This document shows, piece after piece, positions 25,487 to 34,105 of a stretch of DNA of 64,000 bases. The first letter of the stretch is position 1; the number at the start of each line of letters is the position of its first letter. The stretch lies in assembly GCA_963677225.1 (NCBI GenBank), contig OY781923.1, forward strand, positions 2,480,001 to 2,544,000. The letters are read 5' to 3'. Both the position numbers and the translations under genes were made by a program. Source of the DNA: SABI01 sp028532915 (GTDB taxonomy: Bacteria > Spirochaetota > Spirochaetia > Sphaerochaetales > Sphaerochaetaceae). The notes under the pieces were generated by a model. It saw only the letters and a list, made by a program, of their open reading frames with translations. It was not told where the DNA came from and did not search any database.

Positions 25487-26230
25487 CTAGCGGAATGCTG
25501 CGATGCAGAGCATGAAGACTTCACTGAGTTCACAAGCTGCACCGAGCAGGTCGCCTGTTATTCCGTCGATCCTCTTTCGCCCTTTATAGGCAACAAACAG
25601 TGCGACAGCAACCGCGGTCCCGACACAGCTGAGAAACAGAAAAATATCATCAAAGAAAAACAGCAAAGCGATGAGAGCGATCTGAACCGAGGAGACGACC
25701 AGATGGCGAAGTCTGCTTTCATTGATGAGTGCTCCTGCAGTCCCTCCCTCCTTTCTCGCATACGGCTGGGTCACAGAAAGAAACACCAGAATGAATCGGG
25801 AAACCGAAGAAATCGCAATAAGACAGATTCCTTCCGACTGTTCGATCAGAGCACTCAAGGCAGCAGTCTTTACTATCAGCAGAACGCCTATACTGATCGC
25901 GCCGAAAGCCCCGATGCGGGAGTCTTTCATGATCTGCAGAATCCTTTCTTTGGTCCATCCTCCACCGAATCCGTCAGCCATATCGGCCAATCCGTCAAGA
26001 TGAAAGGCTCTTGTCACATATACATGAAAAGCGACAATCACGGCAGCAGCAAGCTGTGCAGACACTGCAGGATAGAGAAGCTTGTACAGCAGCCACTGCA
26101 TCAGTCCTAAAACCAGACCGACAGGGACGAACCAATACAGAGATGTTGTCATCGAACTGCTCTCTTTTCCCCAAACTCTGAAGATAGTAAGAGTTCTGAA
26201 TGCTGTAGCTAATCCGATTCCTCCCTTCAT
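25487..26230 (-). CDS. cobS: Adenosylcobinamide-GDP ribazoletransferase (cobalamin synthase)
   Basis: 247 residues, a polytopic membrane enzyme that joins adenosylcobinamide-GDP to alpha-ribazole (or its 5'-phosphate), the final assembly step of cobamides. The family motif R-A-F-H-L-D-G-L-A-D-M-A-D-G-F-G-G with its Asp-rich stretch lies near residues 75-91, followed by K-D-S-R-I-G-A-F-G. About six hydrophobic segments are visible. It overlaps cobU by four bases (ATGA) and is the last gene of the cobTUS salvage set. No corrin-ring genes are in the window, so salvage of cobinamide is implied here. Confidence 0.93.
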   Translation of the reverse strand: MKGGIGLATAFRTLTIFRVWGKESSSMTTSLYWFVPVGLVLGLMQWLLYKLLYPAVSAQLAAAVIVAFHVYVTRAFHLDGLADMADGFGGGWTKERILQIMKDSRIGAFGAISIGVLLIVKTAALSALIEQSEGICLIAISSVSRFILVFLSVTQPYARKEGGTAGALINESRLRHLVVSSVQIALIALLFFFDDIFLFLSCVGTAVAVALFVAYKGRKRIDGITGDLLGAACELSEVFMLCIAAFR

Positions 26231-26769
26231 AGAGTCTCCCCTTTAATGTATTGGGGAATACCGCAGGTCATCCTGATTACCACATCCGCTATGGAGGCGA
26301 CTTTCTGGTTCATCCATCCGTGAGCATCACGATATATACGCGACATTTCATTGTCCGGAACGATTCCTTCGCCCACCTCGTTAGAAATCAGGATGATTGT
26401 GTTGGTCGTTTCAGTCAGAGCCTCATAAAGACTGTCGAGACGGCTGTAGGAAAAAGCCGGTTTTTCATGATAAAAAAGATTTCCCAGATAGACGCTCAGA
26501 CAATCGACTAAGAGCACAGAGTTCTCAGGTTGAGCCATAACCGCTCCGGCCAGGTCAAGAGGCTCCTCTACAGTCCTCTCGAACAGACCTTCTCTTCTTT
26601 GCTGATGCCGTGCGATTCTCTCTTTCATCTCTTCATCAGTGACCTCGCCTGTCGCAATATAGACAGCTTTCCCCGGCAACCGGAGAGCCAGCTGCTCACC
26701 GAACCGGCTTTTTCCGCTTCTCGCCCCGCCGACGACGAAGATGACCCTGTTTTCCTCATGATTCATCAT
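26227..26769 (-). CDS. cobU: Adenosylcobinamide kinase / guanylyltransferase
   Basis: 180 residues. CobU phosphorylates adenosylcobinamide and transfers GMP to it, activating it for CobS. The P-loop V-V-G-G-A-R-S-G-K-S-R-F is near residue 15, and the R-H-Q-x-R segment and L-L-V-D-C-L-S (Walker B) follow in family order; N-E-V-G-x-G-I-V-P-D is the usual later motif. The start lies inside the end of cobT (overlap of 14 bases), with GGGAG upstream of ATG 26769. It is the middle gene of cobT-cobU-cobS. Confidence 0.95.
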   Translation of the reverse strand: MMNHEENRVIFVVGGARSGKSRFGEQLALRLPGKAVYIATGEVTDEEMKERIARHQQRREGLFERTVEEPLDLAGAVMAQPENSVLLVDCLSVYLGNLFYHEKPAFSYSRLDSLYEALTETTNTIILISNEVGEGIVPDNEMSRIYRDAHGWMNQKVASIADVVIRMTCGIPQYIKGETL

Positions 26770-27817
26770 CACACTCCCGTATCAGTTTCTCGACCGAATT
26801 TGTAACCCCGGCCTCATCGAAAGTCTCCAGCTTCTCATACAGATGAAGGGCCTGCCTGATCACAGGATAGCTCATCAGAGCTCCGGTTCCTTCACCCAGA
26901 CTCAACCCGAGGTCCAACAGAGGCCGAAGAGACACCCTTTCGAGTATGAGCGCATGTCCCGACTCTCTGCTCCGGTGGGAGGCTATTACATAGGGAAGAA
27001 CCCTTTCATCCATTGAGAAAGCGACCAGCAATGCTGCTGCAGTAACGAAACCGTCGATGACAATGATCCGTCTGCGCACAGCCGCCTCCAGGATGATACC
27101 GACCATCGTGGCGATCTCGTAGCCTCCGAAGGTGCACAGAACAGAAAAAGGCTCCTCGGGAAAACCGTGAAACGCCAGGGCCTGACCGATCACATCGATC
27201 TTTCGAGCCAGCGCGGCCGGTGTAAGACCTGCACCTTTAGAAGTGCACATTCGGGGGTCCACTTTCAACAGTGCGCTGCAGATTGCACTCGCACTGGTAG
27301 TGTTGCCCACTCCCATCTCTCCGAGCATGATCACATCATACCCTTCACAACACATCAAGCGCACAAGATCCTTCCCGTTTTCCACAGCCTGCGATGCTGA
27401 TACCGGATCCATCGCTTTTGTGTGAAGAAAGTTCCCTGCTGCCAACCCGGCTTTTCTGTCAATCACTAAAGAATCGGGTTTGAAATCATGATTCACACCG
27501 CAATCAATGATCTTCAAAGTGACCTGCTGATCATTCGCCATCAGAGAGACAGCGCCTTTCCCCCGGGCGAAATTCTCCACCTGCTGCCATGTGACCTTCT
27601 GCGGACTGTGGCTCACACCTTCTTCGATGATATTGTGATCAGCGGCACATAGAAGCAGTACGGGTTTCATATTCTGACAGGTGAGATCAGGTCGGATCGA
27701 CAATATCCGGGCTACGATATCTTCCAAAACTCCGAGAGAATCCTTGGGTTTGACCTTTTTGTCCCAGTTTCGTTTTACCTCGGCAGCCTTCTGCATATCT
27801 ACAGGAGGGATATTCAT
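26756..27817 (-). CDS. cobT: Nicotinate-nucleotide--dimethylbenzimidazole phosphoribosyltransferase
   Basis: 353 residues, normal length. CobT activates the lower-ligand base (dimethylbenzimidazole or another base) by making its alpha-ribotide from nicotinate mononucleotide. The catalytic Glu sits in L-G-E-G-T-G-A-L-M near the C terminus, and the substrate segments G-E-M-G-V-G-N-T-T-S-A-S-A and L-L-L-C-A-A-D-H are intact. It begins 10 bases after the lipoprotein gene at 27828, so the cobTUS genes appear to be transcribed with that gene and with mutY. No cobalamin riboswitch was seen upstream. Confidence 0.95.
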   Translation of the reverse strand: MNIPPVDMQKAAEVKRNWDKKVKPKDSLGVLEDIVARILSIRPDLTCQNMKPVLLLCAADHNIIEEGVSHSPQKVTWQQVENFARGKGAVSLMANDQQVTLKIIDCGVNHDFKPDSLVIDRKAGLAAGNFLHTKAMDPVSASQAVENGKDLVRLMCCEGYDVIMLGEMGVGNTTSASAICSALLKVDPRMCTSKGAGLTPAALARKIDVIGQALAFHGFPEEPFSVLCTFGGYEIATMVGIILEAAVRRRIIVIDGFVTAAALLVAFSMDERVLPYVIASHRSRESGHALILERVSLRPLLDLGLSLGEGTGALMSYPVIRQALHLYEKLETFDEAGVTNSVEKLIRECDDES

Positions 27818-27827
27818 CTTCCTACCC

Positions 27828-29564
27828 TCACTTCGACGAACCGGGAAACAGTCTGGGATAGGTGTTCTTTAATCCGCGCTGAAACCAGACATCAGGGATG
27901 ATCGACCAGTTTCCGACGGAGAAAGGTTCGACGATGTTTTGCTGTGACAGCATGTCCAGAAGATAATATTGAAACGGTAGAGCCGTGACGGAGATGATCT
28001 TCTGCTCGATCTGACTGCGATCCAGACCCGTCTCTCTTAAGATCCCGTTCATTTCCAAAATGATTTTCGAATCCATCACGACAGTATAGGTCTCATCCAT
28101 TTTGAAAGGAGAACCGTCGCTCAGATCTCTTATGGTAATACGGTCTCCACCTTCTTTGGTGATATCGACGGTATAATTCACTCCGGAAAAAGAGAATAGT
28201 TGTGCATGCGGTTGAGAAAGCTCATACTTTCCACTGTTCTCATCGAATTCGATAGCAAGCAGATCATCCTGCAATGAGGCCATCTTGCCGAACCAGTTCC
28301 CGTAGGAATATTCCATCATCCGGTAGATCTGCTCTCCGGTAAGTTCCACTACACACAGATGGGAGGTATAAGGAAATAACGAAAGAACATCCTGAACATA
28401 CACTTCACCTTCCTGTACCACGGCATCGGACGAGAGAGGCGCTCTCATCGATATATCTGCACCTGTCTGCAGAAGCTGCAGCAGATGTAGCATATCGACG
28501 AAAGCCGACGGACCGTACAGTCCGTCGCGACTATAGAGGCTCTCTTCAATCTCTCCCTTCTTTTCGAAGATCCAGTCCATAACCGCATCGGTCTGCACGG
28601 ACAGGTCACCCATCAGCTGCTCATCATAGTCTATCTGGCTCGTCTCAATGCTCTTGCTTTCGACCGATGAGATTCTGTATGTCTGCAGCTCTGTATTGTA
28701 TGAGAATGTGAGAAGGGTATGAGAAACACTCTCTGCTGATGGAAGCGCTGTGATGATAGAAACATCTGATTCAGCCTCACCGGTTGAGGTACCGGAAAAT
28801 ACCGCATCGAATCTGTCCGCCTGAGCTGTCGGGATTTCCGAGTTGATCAATGCGATAATCGCATTGACCTGTTCATTCTCTCTGATGTGTTCGACCCATC
28901 TCTCGGCGGCTTCCACTTCATCGATATAGATCACATTCTCAGGAAGGACGGAAACAGCAGAAGGAGAGCTGAGCCCCAATACAGCGACAGACAGACCTCC
29001 GGCCTTTATGACAGTATAAGGTGATAACACCGGTTCAAGGGTAACGGCATCCACGATATTCGCACTGAGGTAGGGATACCGTGCCTGGTCGGACAGACCG
29101 GGATATAAATTTTGAGCATTGAACAGATCTGACGAACCAATATTTACCGCATCGTAGCCCATATAGTTGTTTACCACAGTAGCAATGTGATTCTGTGTCC
29201 TGTCGATGTAAGTGAAATAGTCGACGAAAGGATCCCCCTCGAGGGAGTTTCCGTTATCAAGAAGGATCACATGATCGTAGAGTTCCCTCAGATTCTTCAC
29301 ATAGGCGGAAACATTTAGAAGAGAGTACTCCTTTTCAATATTGTTGACAAAATCGTAGGGAAAGATATTGCCCGACACATCGCTTGTATGAACGACATGG
29401 ACCTCGATATCTTCAAAATGTTCCAGATCCTCAGGAGGACTCGGCACGACTGATACGAAGGGAGCCGTTGTCTCTACAGGGACAGAGGTCGAACCGCAGG
29501 AAAACAACATCAAAGAGAATAAGACGGGGATGAGAATGAACAATATCGAATATTTCCGGTCCAT
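27828..29564 (-). CDS. Lipoprotein with 5'-nucleotidase fold lacking the metal site
   Basis: 578 residues. A signal peptide ends in the lipobox M-L-F-S-C, so it is an exported lipoprotein. The layout is that of UshA/CpdB-type enzymes: an N-terminal metallophosphatase domain and a C-terminal 5'-nucleotidase substrate domain (A-D-I-S-M-R-A near 370 and V-V-E-L-T-G-E-Q near 410). Every metal-binding motif is altered: H-T-S-D-V-S for H-T-N-D-L-H, D-N-G-N for D-N-G-D, G-S-S-D for G-N-H-E, I-N-S-E for x-H-S-G, and S-G-T-S-T for G-G-H-S-H. It should therefore bind rather than hydrolyse. SD AGGGAG. It lies between mutY and cobT in one run of genes. Its ligand is unknown; a nucleoside or cobamide is possible. 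Confidence 0.8.
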   Translation of the reverse strand: MDRKYSILFILIPVLFSLMLFSCGSTSVPVETTAPFVSVVPSPPEDLEHFEDIEVHVVHTSDVSGNIFPYDFVNNIEKEYSLLNVSAYVKNLRELYDHVILLDNGNSLEGDPFVDYFTYIDRTQNHIATVVNNYMGYDAVNIGSSDLFNAQNLYPGLSDQARYPYLSANIVDAVTLEPVLSPYTVIKAGGLSVAVLGLSSPSAVSVLPENVIYIDEVEAAERWVEHIRENEQVNAIIALINSEIPTAQADRFDAVFSGTSTGEAESDVSIITALPSAESVSHTLLTFSYNTELQTYRISSVESKSIETSQIDYDEQLMGDLSVQTDAVMDWIFEKKGEIEESLYSRDGLYGPSAFVDMLHLLQLLQTGADISMRAPLSSDAVVQEGEVYVQDVLSLFPYTSHLCVVELTGEQIYRMMEYSYGNWFGKMASLQDDLLAIEFDENSGKYELSQPHAQLFSFSGVNYTVDITKEGGDRITIRDLSDGSPFKMDETYTVVMDSKIILEMNGILRETGLDRSQIEQKIISVTALPFQYYLLDMLSQQNIVEPFSVGNWSIIPDVWFQRGLKNTYPRLFPGSSK

Positions 29565-29576
29565 AACGGCTCCCTG

Positions 29577-30464
29577 TCAGAGTTCTTCTCTGATCTGATA
29601 ACAGACTTCCGTCTCACTGACCGACTGCTCAATGAAACCCTCATCCTCCAATTGCTTCAGAGCCCCTTCTATTCTCCCGGGTTCGAAAGAAAAACGCTGA
29701 AGTAGAGCCCTCTTCGGTTGAATCCCCTCCACAGTGATCGTATGCAGAAGAGCGGAACGGATCTGCCGGTTGGAATTCTCAAACGGTGACTGCTTATGAT
29801 AATGATGCGATCTCCTGTTGGGATTGATTCCCGTTTTTTTGATCATGACTCCGTAATCCATGAGAGCGTAGTACCACATTTTCATATCGGACTGCCTGTC
29901 GGCAAGTGCTTCGAGGATCTTTCTTATCTCCCGGTCTTTCACGGCATCAGAAGAAACAAAGAAGTGATGGATGATCACCCGACGGATATTGGTTTCCAGA
30001 TAGATCGATCTCTTCTGGTATGCGAAGGCCATGATAGCAGCGCTCGTTGCTTCTCCGATCATGGGGAACGTCCGCAGTATCTTCTCATCGGGGGGCAGTG
30101 TATATCCGTACGGCTCACTCATACGGGCAATGTCTCTCAAAGCCTTTGCCCGCCTGTTATATCCCAAACCTTTCCATGCAAACAGAACATCGGTAAGTGT
30201 CGATGCGGCCATATCCTCCAGCGTAGGCCACAGTGAGAGAAACTGACGGTATTTCGGAAGTACCCTCCCGGTTTGAGTCTGCTGAAGCATCAGTTCCGAA
30301 AGAAGGATCCGGTAGGGATCACACGTTTCCCTCCATTCAAACTTCCTTCCGTTCCCGGCATACCATGAGCGGATAAAAAGAGAGAACTCATCGAGAAATG
30401 ATCGGGAATCCTCACCGGAGAGTGTGTCGAAATCCAGCTGGACAAATCCGGCGTCACGTCTCAT
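29577..30464 (-). CDS. MutY-like adenine DNA glycosylase without Fe-S cluster
   Basis: 295 residues of the helix-hairpin-helix glycosylase superfamily. MutY removes adenine mispaired with 8-oxoguanine. Seen: the catalytic-Glu motif L-L-S-E-L-M-L-Q-Q-T-Q, the HhH element F-P-M-I-G-E-A-T-S-A, and Y-L-E-T-N-I-R-R-V, where Glu stands at the usual catalytic Asp position. The four-cysteine Fe-S loop of classical MutY is missing (N-P-N-R-R-S-H-H-Y instead), and so is the NUDIX-like 8-oxoG domain; the C terminus looks like a small winged helix. A cluster-less adenine or other base glycosylase is likely. ATG 30464 overlaps the end of the AI-2E permease gene by four bases. Confidence 0.8.
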   Translation of the reverse strand: MRRDAGFVQLDFDTLSGEDSRSFLDEFSLFIRSWYAGNGRKFEWRETCDPYRILLSELMLQQTQTGRVLPKYRQFLSLWPTLEDMAASTLTDVLFAWKGLGYNRRAKALRDIARMSEPYGYTLPPDEKILRTFPMIGEATSAAIMAFAYQKRSIYLETNIRRVIIHHFFVSSDAVKDREIRKILEALADRQSDMKMWYYALMDYGVMIKKTGINPNRRSHHYHKQSPFENSNRQIRSALLHTITVEGIQPKRALLQRFSFEPGRIEGALKQLEDEGFIEQSVSETEVCYQIREEL

Positions 30465-31621
30465 ACCTTCGGTTCCTTCGCACTGTTGTGAGTTCTGGCC
30501 AGTCTCCGTTTCTCTCTCTCATCTCTCCGTTTAGCTCTCTCCATGTTCCTCTTCTGTTCCTGAGCGAGAACTCTGCGGTAGGAGCGTCCGCTTCCGATAA
30601 GGACAGCAAACGGTTTCAGCGATTTCACATTCGCGCATACTATCTGAAGGATACTGGTGATGGGAACTGCCAGAAACATTCCCGCAATTCCCCAGAGAAA
30701 TCCCCATAAAGTCAATGAGACAAGAATCACGATAGGTGACAGGTTCAGCTGAATACCCTGTATCCTGGGGTCGAGAATATTTCCGAGAACCATCTGTATG
30801 GAAATCATCAGGATTGCAACATATATGATATTCGCCCAACTCGGAAAGAACTGAAGAAGAGCCAGAACAACTGTGAGAGACGTTATGATGATCGATCCTA
30901 TCGAAGGAATAAAGTTGAAGATGAAGGCAAGGACTCCCCATACCAGTGCAAAATCGAGACCGGTGGCAAGACATGCGAGATAGAAGAGTATGCCTGTGAC
31001 TGCACTGATAAGTGCCTTGAGCAGCAGATATCGGGAGATCTGTCTGTTTATCCGTTCGAACATCACCGCTACTTTCATTCCCTTTCCATCGGGAATCGCT
31101 ACTTTCAGCTTGGGAATCAGTGACTGCCTTTCAAGCAGAAGGAACAGAACGAAAATATAGATGAGACCGAAACGGGAGATAATGGTAATCGCTCTTCCGG
31201 AAAGACTCGAAAGAGACGACAGAATGATCCCGCTCCAGTCGAAATTGAGAAAAGAGAGAAAACTTGTGCCGGATTCGAGGTCGAGCTGCTGGGAGAGCCA
31301 ACCGTCGATCACCGAAAAACGCCTGATATACATCGGAAGACTCTGCACAAGCCGGTCGACCGAGAAGAAGAAGAACCATCCTGCAAGAAAGAGAAAAACG
31401 AGAAGAAGGATCATGACAATGAGAACGCCGAGATAGCGGGGAATCTTCAGCTTCTCCATCCTGTTCAGCATCGGGTTGAACAGAAGAAAGATGAAGAATG
31501 CGAAAACAAGAGGAAGCAGTACAGATTCGGCAAGCTTCAATGCCACTAGAATGAGGATAATGGCGATGATATACAATGCCGTTTTCTGCCCATCTTTCTT
31601 TATTTTTGGTTTTTCTTCCAT
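30461..31621 (-). CDS. AI-2E family transporter (PerM/YdiK/TqsA type)
   Basis: 386 residues. Eight or so hydrophobic segments are visible, with the family's conserved region after F-N-F-I-P-S-I-G-S-I (near 240) and P-x-I-Q-G-I-Q-L-N-L-S-P-I (near 285). Members export autoinducer-2, Na+/H+ or unknown solutes. The last ~45 residues are an unusual basic tail rich in R, K and E. Start ATG 31621 fits a leaderless promoter; a longer in-frame start at 31669 would run into the divergent trmJ promoter. First gene of the run permease-mutY-lipoprotein-cobTUS. Confidence 0.85.
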   Translation of the reverse strand: MEEKPKIKKDGQKTALYIIAIILILVALKLAESVLLPLVFAFFIFLLFNPMLNRMEKLKIPRYLGVLIVMILLLVFLFLAGWFFFFSVDRLVQSLPMYIRRFSVIDGWLSQQLDLESGTSFLSFLNFDWSGIILSSLSSLSGRAITIISRFGLIYIFVLFLLLERQSLIPKLKVAIPDGKGMKVAVMFERINRQISRYLLLKALISAVTGILFYLACLATGLDFALVWGVLAFIFNFIPSIGSIIITSLTVVLALLQFFPSWANIIYVAILMISIQMVLGNILDPRIQGIQLNLSPIVILVSLTLWGFLWGIAGMFLAVPITSILQIVCANVKSLKPFAVLIGSGRSYRRVLAQEQKRNMERAKRRDEREKRRLARTHNSAKEPKV

Positions 31622-31627
31622 GGTAAC

Positions 31628-31656
31628 ACTATATGATAGCTTGGATATCATGGCAA
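31628..31656 (-). promoter_or_regulatory. Promoter placing the AI-2E permease start codon at +1
   Basis: On the minus strand TTGCCA (31651-31656), a 17-base spacer, TATAGT (31628-31633), then 6 bases to ATG 31621. No SD is present. It overlaps the divergent trmJ promoter region (TTGGAT 31641-31646, TATCAA 31664-31669). Confidence 0.65.
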
Positions 31657-31677
31657 TATCTGTTATCAAGTAAAGCT

Positions 31678-32406
31678 ATGGAACAATGTGCTGATTTGAA
31701 TAGAATAGAGATTATTTTGGTAGAACCCCAGGACGGGGCGAATATTGGTGCAGTCTGCAGGGCGATGAAGACGATGGGGATAAACCATCTGACGATCATA
31801 GGTGACAGAATCTACAATGAAATGAGGATCAAGACCCTCGCCATACATGCGTTCGATCTGTATGAGAAACACAGCAGGTTCGACACGCTCGAACAGGCCA
31901 TTGAAGATAGTATTCTGGTCGTCGGAGCATCAAGAAGAAGAGGAAAGAAACGCAAGTACTTCTCCCTTCTTCCCGAGCAGCTGGCCGAAAGGATCAGCTC
32001 GACAGGTGAAGGAAAGATCTCGATCGTGTTCGGAAGGGAGTCCAACGGTCTCACCGATGATGAATTGAGTCTGTGCCATATGGGAGTGAAAATTCCGAGC
32101 AGTGATGAGTTCGGGTCATTGAATCTCGCTCAGGCTGTACAGGTGATCACCTACACACTCTTCAGGAATCTTCAGGATATCAGAGGCTTTCAACCTATCG
32201 AGAACAGAAGGATCAAAGAGGTAAGCGATACGGTCACCCGGTCGTTTGATATGATCGGATTCTACAAGGGACAGGAGAAAGAAGAGGTTCACCAGTTCTT
32301 CACAGATGTCATCGCCCGCGCCGCATTGAGCGAACGTGAGGCAGCCCAGATGGAAAGACTGTTTCGCAAGATGGCCAAGATCAAGATTTATAAAGAAACA
32401 AATTGA
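31678..32406 (+). CDS. trmJ: tRNA (cytidine/uridine-2'-O-)-methyltransferase TrmJ-like
   Basis: 242 residues of the SPOUT superfamily, TrmH group with TrmJ-like sequence. TrmJ methylates the ribose of residue 32 in certain tRNAs using SAM. Seen: V-E-P-Q-D-G-A-N-I-G-A-V-C-R-A near residue 15, the knotted SAM site I-V-F-G-R-E-S-N-G-L near 117, and S-L-N-L-A-Q-A-V-Q near 147. A helical C-terminal extension of about 85 residues follows, as in TrmJ. ATG 31678 replaces a longer in-frame ATG at 31633 because homology begins there and 31633 lies in the divergent promoter region. No convincing SD; a -10-like hexamer ends 8 bases before. Confidence 0.88.
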   Translation: MEQCADLNRIEIILVEPQDGANIGAVCRAMKTMGINHLTIIGDRIYNEMRIKTLAIHAFDLYEKHSRFDTLEQAIEDSILVVGASRRRGKKRKYFSLLPEQLAERISSTGEGKISIVFGRESNGLTDDELSLCHMGVKIPSSDEFGSLNLAQAVQVITYTLFRNLQDIRGFQPIENRRIKEVSDTVTRSFDMIGFYKGQEKEEVHQFFTDVIARAALSEREAAQMERLFRKMAKIKIYKETN

Positions 32407-32432
32407 CCTTTCTCTCCATCCCTGTGTAAAGT
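32403..32432 (+). promoter_or_regulatory. Promoter placing the phosphodiesterase start codon at +1
   Basis: TTGACC (32403-32408), an 18-base spacer, TAAAGT (32427-32432), then 6 bases to ATG 32439, with no SD. It begins inside the last codons of trmJ. Confidence 0.6.
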
Positions 32433-32438
32433 TAACGA

Positions 32439-33245
32439 ATGATTGAACCATTTTTATCGCCGATGCCGAAAGTCGTCGCACACAGGGGCGATTCTCATAC
32501 CTATCCGGAGAACACACTCCCCGCCTTCACAAGCGCCCGCGATATGGGTGTAGATGTGATCGAAACCGATGTTCATCTCACAAAAGATGCTGAAGTGGTG
32601 ATCTGGCACGACAGCACTCTCGACCGTAATACCGACGGGTCTGGACGAATCGAAGATTACACTCTCGCCGAACTCAGAACCTTCGATGCCGGATATACAT
32701 TCACCAAAGATGAAGGAAGAAGCTTTCCGTTCCGGGGTAAGGGAATCAGGATGATCACTCTGGATGAGGCTCTGCAGAGCTGCGCCACACAGCGTTTCAA
32801 TGTCGATCTGAAAAGCAAAGATACCAGAATCGTCGATGCATTCACTCGGGTGATCAGGAGGAATAACGCTGAAAGGCGGGTGTTATGTGCTTCCTTCCAC
32901 CTGTCCCATCTGAAAAGGATCAGAAAAGAGAGCCCCGAAATACTCACAAGCGTGACGACGGCGGAGGTTCTTCCCCTTCTTATACAGCAGAAGTTGAATC
33001 TGCTTCCCCGAAGCTTCGGTCCAGACAGAACTCTGGTTTTTCAGGTCCCGGTCGCACAGTGGGGGATCAAAGTCATCACCCCGCGTTTCATTGAAGAGTT
33101 CCATAAACGTAACGCTGTCATCATGGTCTGGACGATAAACGAGGAGGAAGATATGGAGAACCTTTTCGACATGGGCGTTGATACGATCATGAGCGATAAT
33201 GCGGAACTTCTGATTTCTGTGGCACGACGAAAAGATTTAATGTAA
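32439..33245 (+). CDS. Glycerophosphodiester phosphodiesterase
   Basis: 268 residues of the GDPD TIM-barrel family. It hydrolyses deacylated phospholipids to glycerol 3-phosphate and an alcohol. The catalytic motif A-H-R-G-D near the N terminus, P-E-N-T near 27, E-T-D-V-H-L (metal ligands) near 44 and I-W-H-D (catalytic His) near 57 are all present. There is no signal peptide, so it is cytoplasmic like UgpQ. The start is ATG 32439 on promoter evidence; an internal ATG at 32463 just before K-V-V-A-H-R-G also lacks an SD. It overlaps the convergent nagB by 9 bases. Confidence 0.92.
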   Translation: MIEPFLSPMPKVVAHRGDSHTYPENTLPAFTSARDMGVDVIETDVHLTKDAEVVIWHDSTLDRNTDGSGRIEDYTLAELRTFDAGYTFTKDEGRSFPFRGKGIRMITLDEALQSCATQRFNVDLKSKDTRIVDAFTRVIRRNNAERRVLCASFHLSHLKRIRKESPEILTSVTTAEVLPLLIQQKLNLLPRSFGPDRTLVFQVPVAQWGIKVITPRFIEEFHKRNAVIMVWTINEEEDMENLFDMGVDTIMSDNAELLISVARRKDLM

Positions 33246-34037
33246 CAGCTGATCCTGTTCGATCTCTTTGAAATATTTGTAGGTCCCGACCTTTAGTTCC
33301 ACGGTGGCATCCTCATCACAGACGATTATCGCGTTAGGATGAAGTTGGAGAATGCTCGAAGTAAACGAATGGGTCACCGGTCCTTCGACAATCGCCTGAA
33401 GCGCTCTTCCTTTGTTGTATCCGTTGACGAGAAGAAGTACCTCTTTGGAATCGGTGACCGTCTTCACACCGACAGTGACTGCAGTAGTGGGAACTCTGCT
33501 GACATCGTTGTCAAAGAATCTTGAATTCACGACCCTGGTATCATACGTCAGTGTCTTGACTCTGGTGACCGAAGAAAGAGATGAGAAGGGCTCATTGAAT
33601 GCAAGATGCCCATCTACTCCGACTCCTCCGAGAAACAGGTCTATGCCGCCGTAGGAGGCGATCTTCTTCTCGTAATCTTCACACATCCGGGTGATGTCTG
33701 CGGCATTACCGTCGGGGATATTCACATTCTCTCTGGGAATGTCGATATGAGAGAAAAGATTATCCCACATGAACGAGTGATAACTTTGAGGATGATCGCA
33801 GGGAAGACCAACATATTCATCCATATTGAAGGTAACCACATTTTTGAAACTGACTTCACCGCTTTTATGCATCCTGATCAGTTCTTTGTAGGTACCGACC
33901 GGAGAGCTTCCGGTGGGAAGCCCCAGAACGAACGGTTTTTTATGTGAACAGGCCTCACATCTGTTGATGGCATCAGCGATATATGCTGCAGTCCAGTTCG
34001 ACATCTTCTTATAATCCCTTTGGATAATTACTCTCAT
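33237..34037 (-). CDS. nagB: Glucosamine-6-phosphate deaminase
   Basis: 266 residues, the size of E. coli NagB. It converts glucosamine 6-phosphate to fructose 6-phosphate and ammonia, feeding amino sugars into glycolysis. Seen: G-L-P-T-G-S-S-P near 40, F-N-M-D-E-Y-V-G-L with the catalytic Asp near 72, and G-G-V-G-V-D-G-H-L-A-F-N-E-P near 137. SD GGAGGAAG precedes ATG 34037. No nagA or transporter is adjacent. Convergent with the phosphodiesterase gene. Confidence 0.95.
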   Translation of the reverse strand: MRVIIQRDYKKMSNWTAAYIADAINRCEACSHKKPFVLGLPTGSSPVGTYKELIRMHKSGEVSFKNVVTFNMDEYVGLPCDHPQSYHSFMWDNLFSHIDIPRENVNIPDGNAADITRMCEDYEKKIASYGGIDLFLGGVGVDGHLAFNEPFSSLSSVTRVKTLTYDTRVVNSRFFDNDVSRVPTTAVTVGVKTVTDSKEVLLLVNGYNKGRALQAIVEGPVTHSFTSSILQLHPNAIIVCDEDATVELKVGTYKYFKEIEQDQLLH

Positions 34038-34105
34038 CCGCTTCCTCCTCAGATTTCTTCCGGTCTCTATGATTTAATCACAACGGAGTCTATCATTCAA
34101 GAAGA

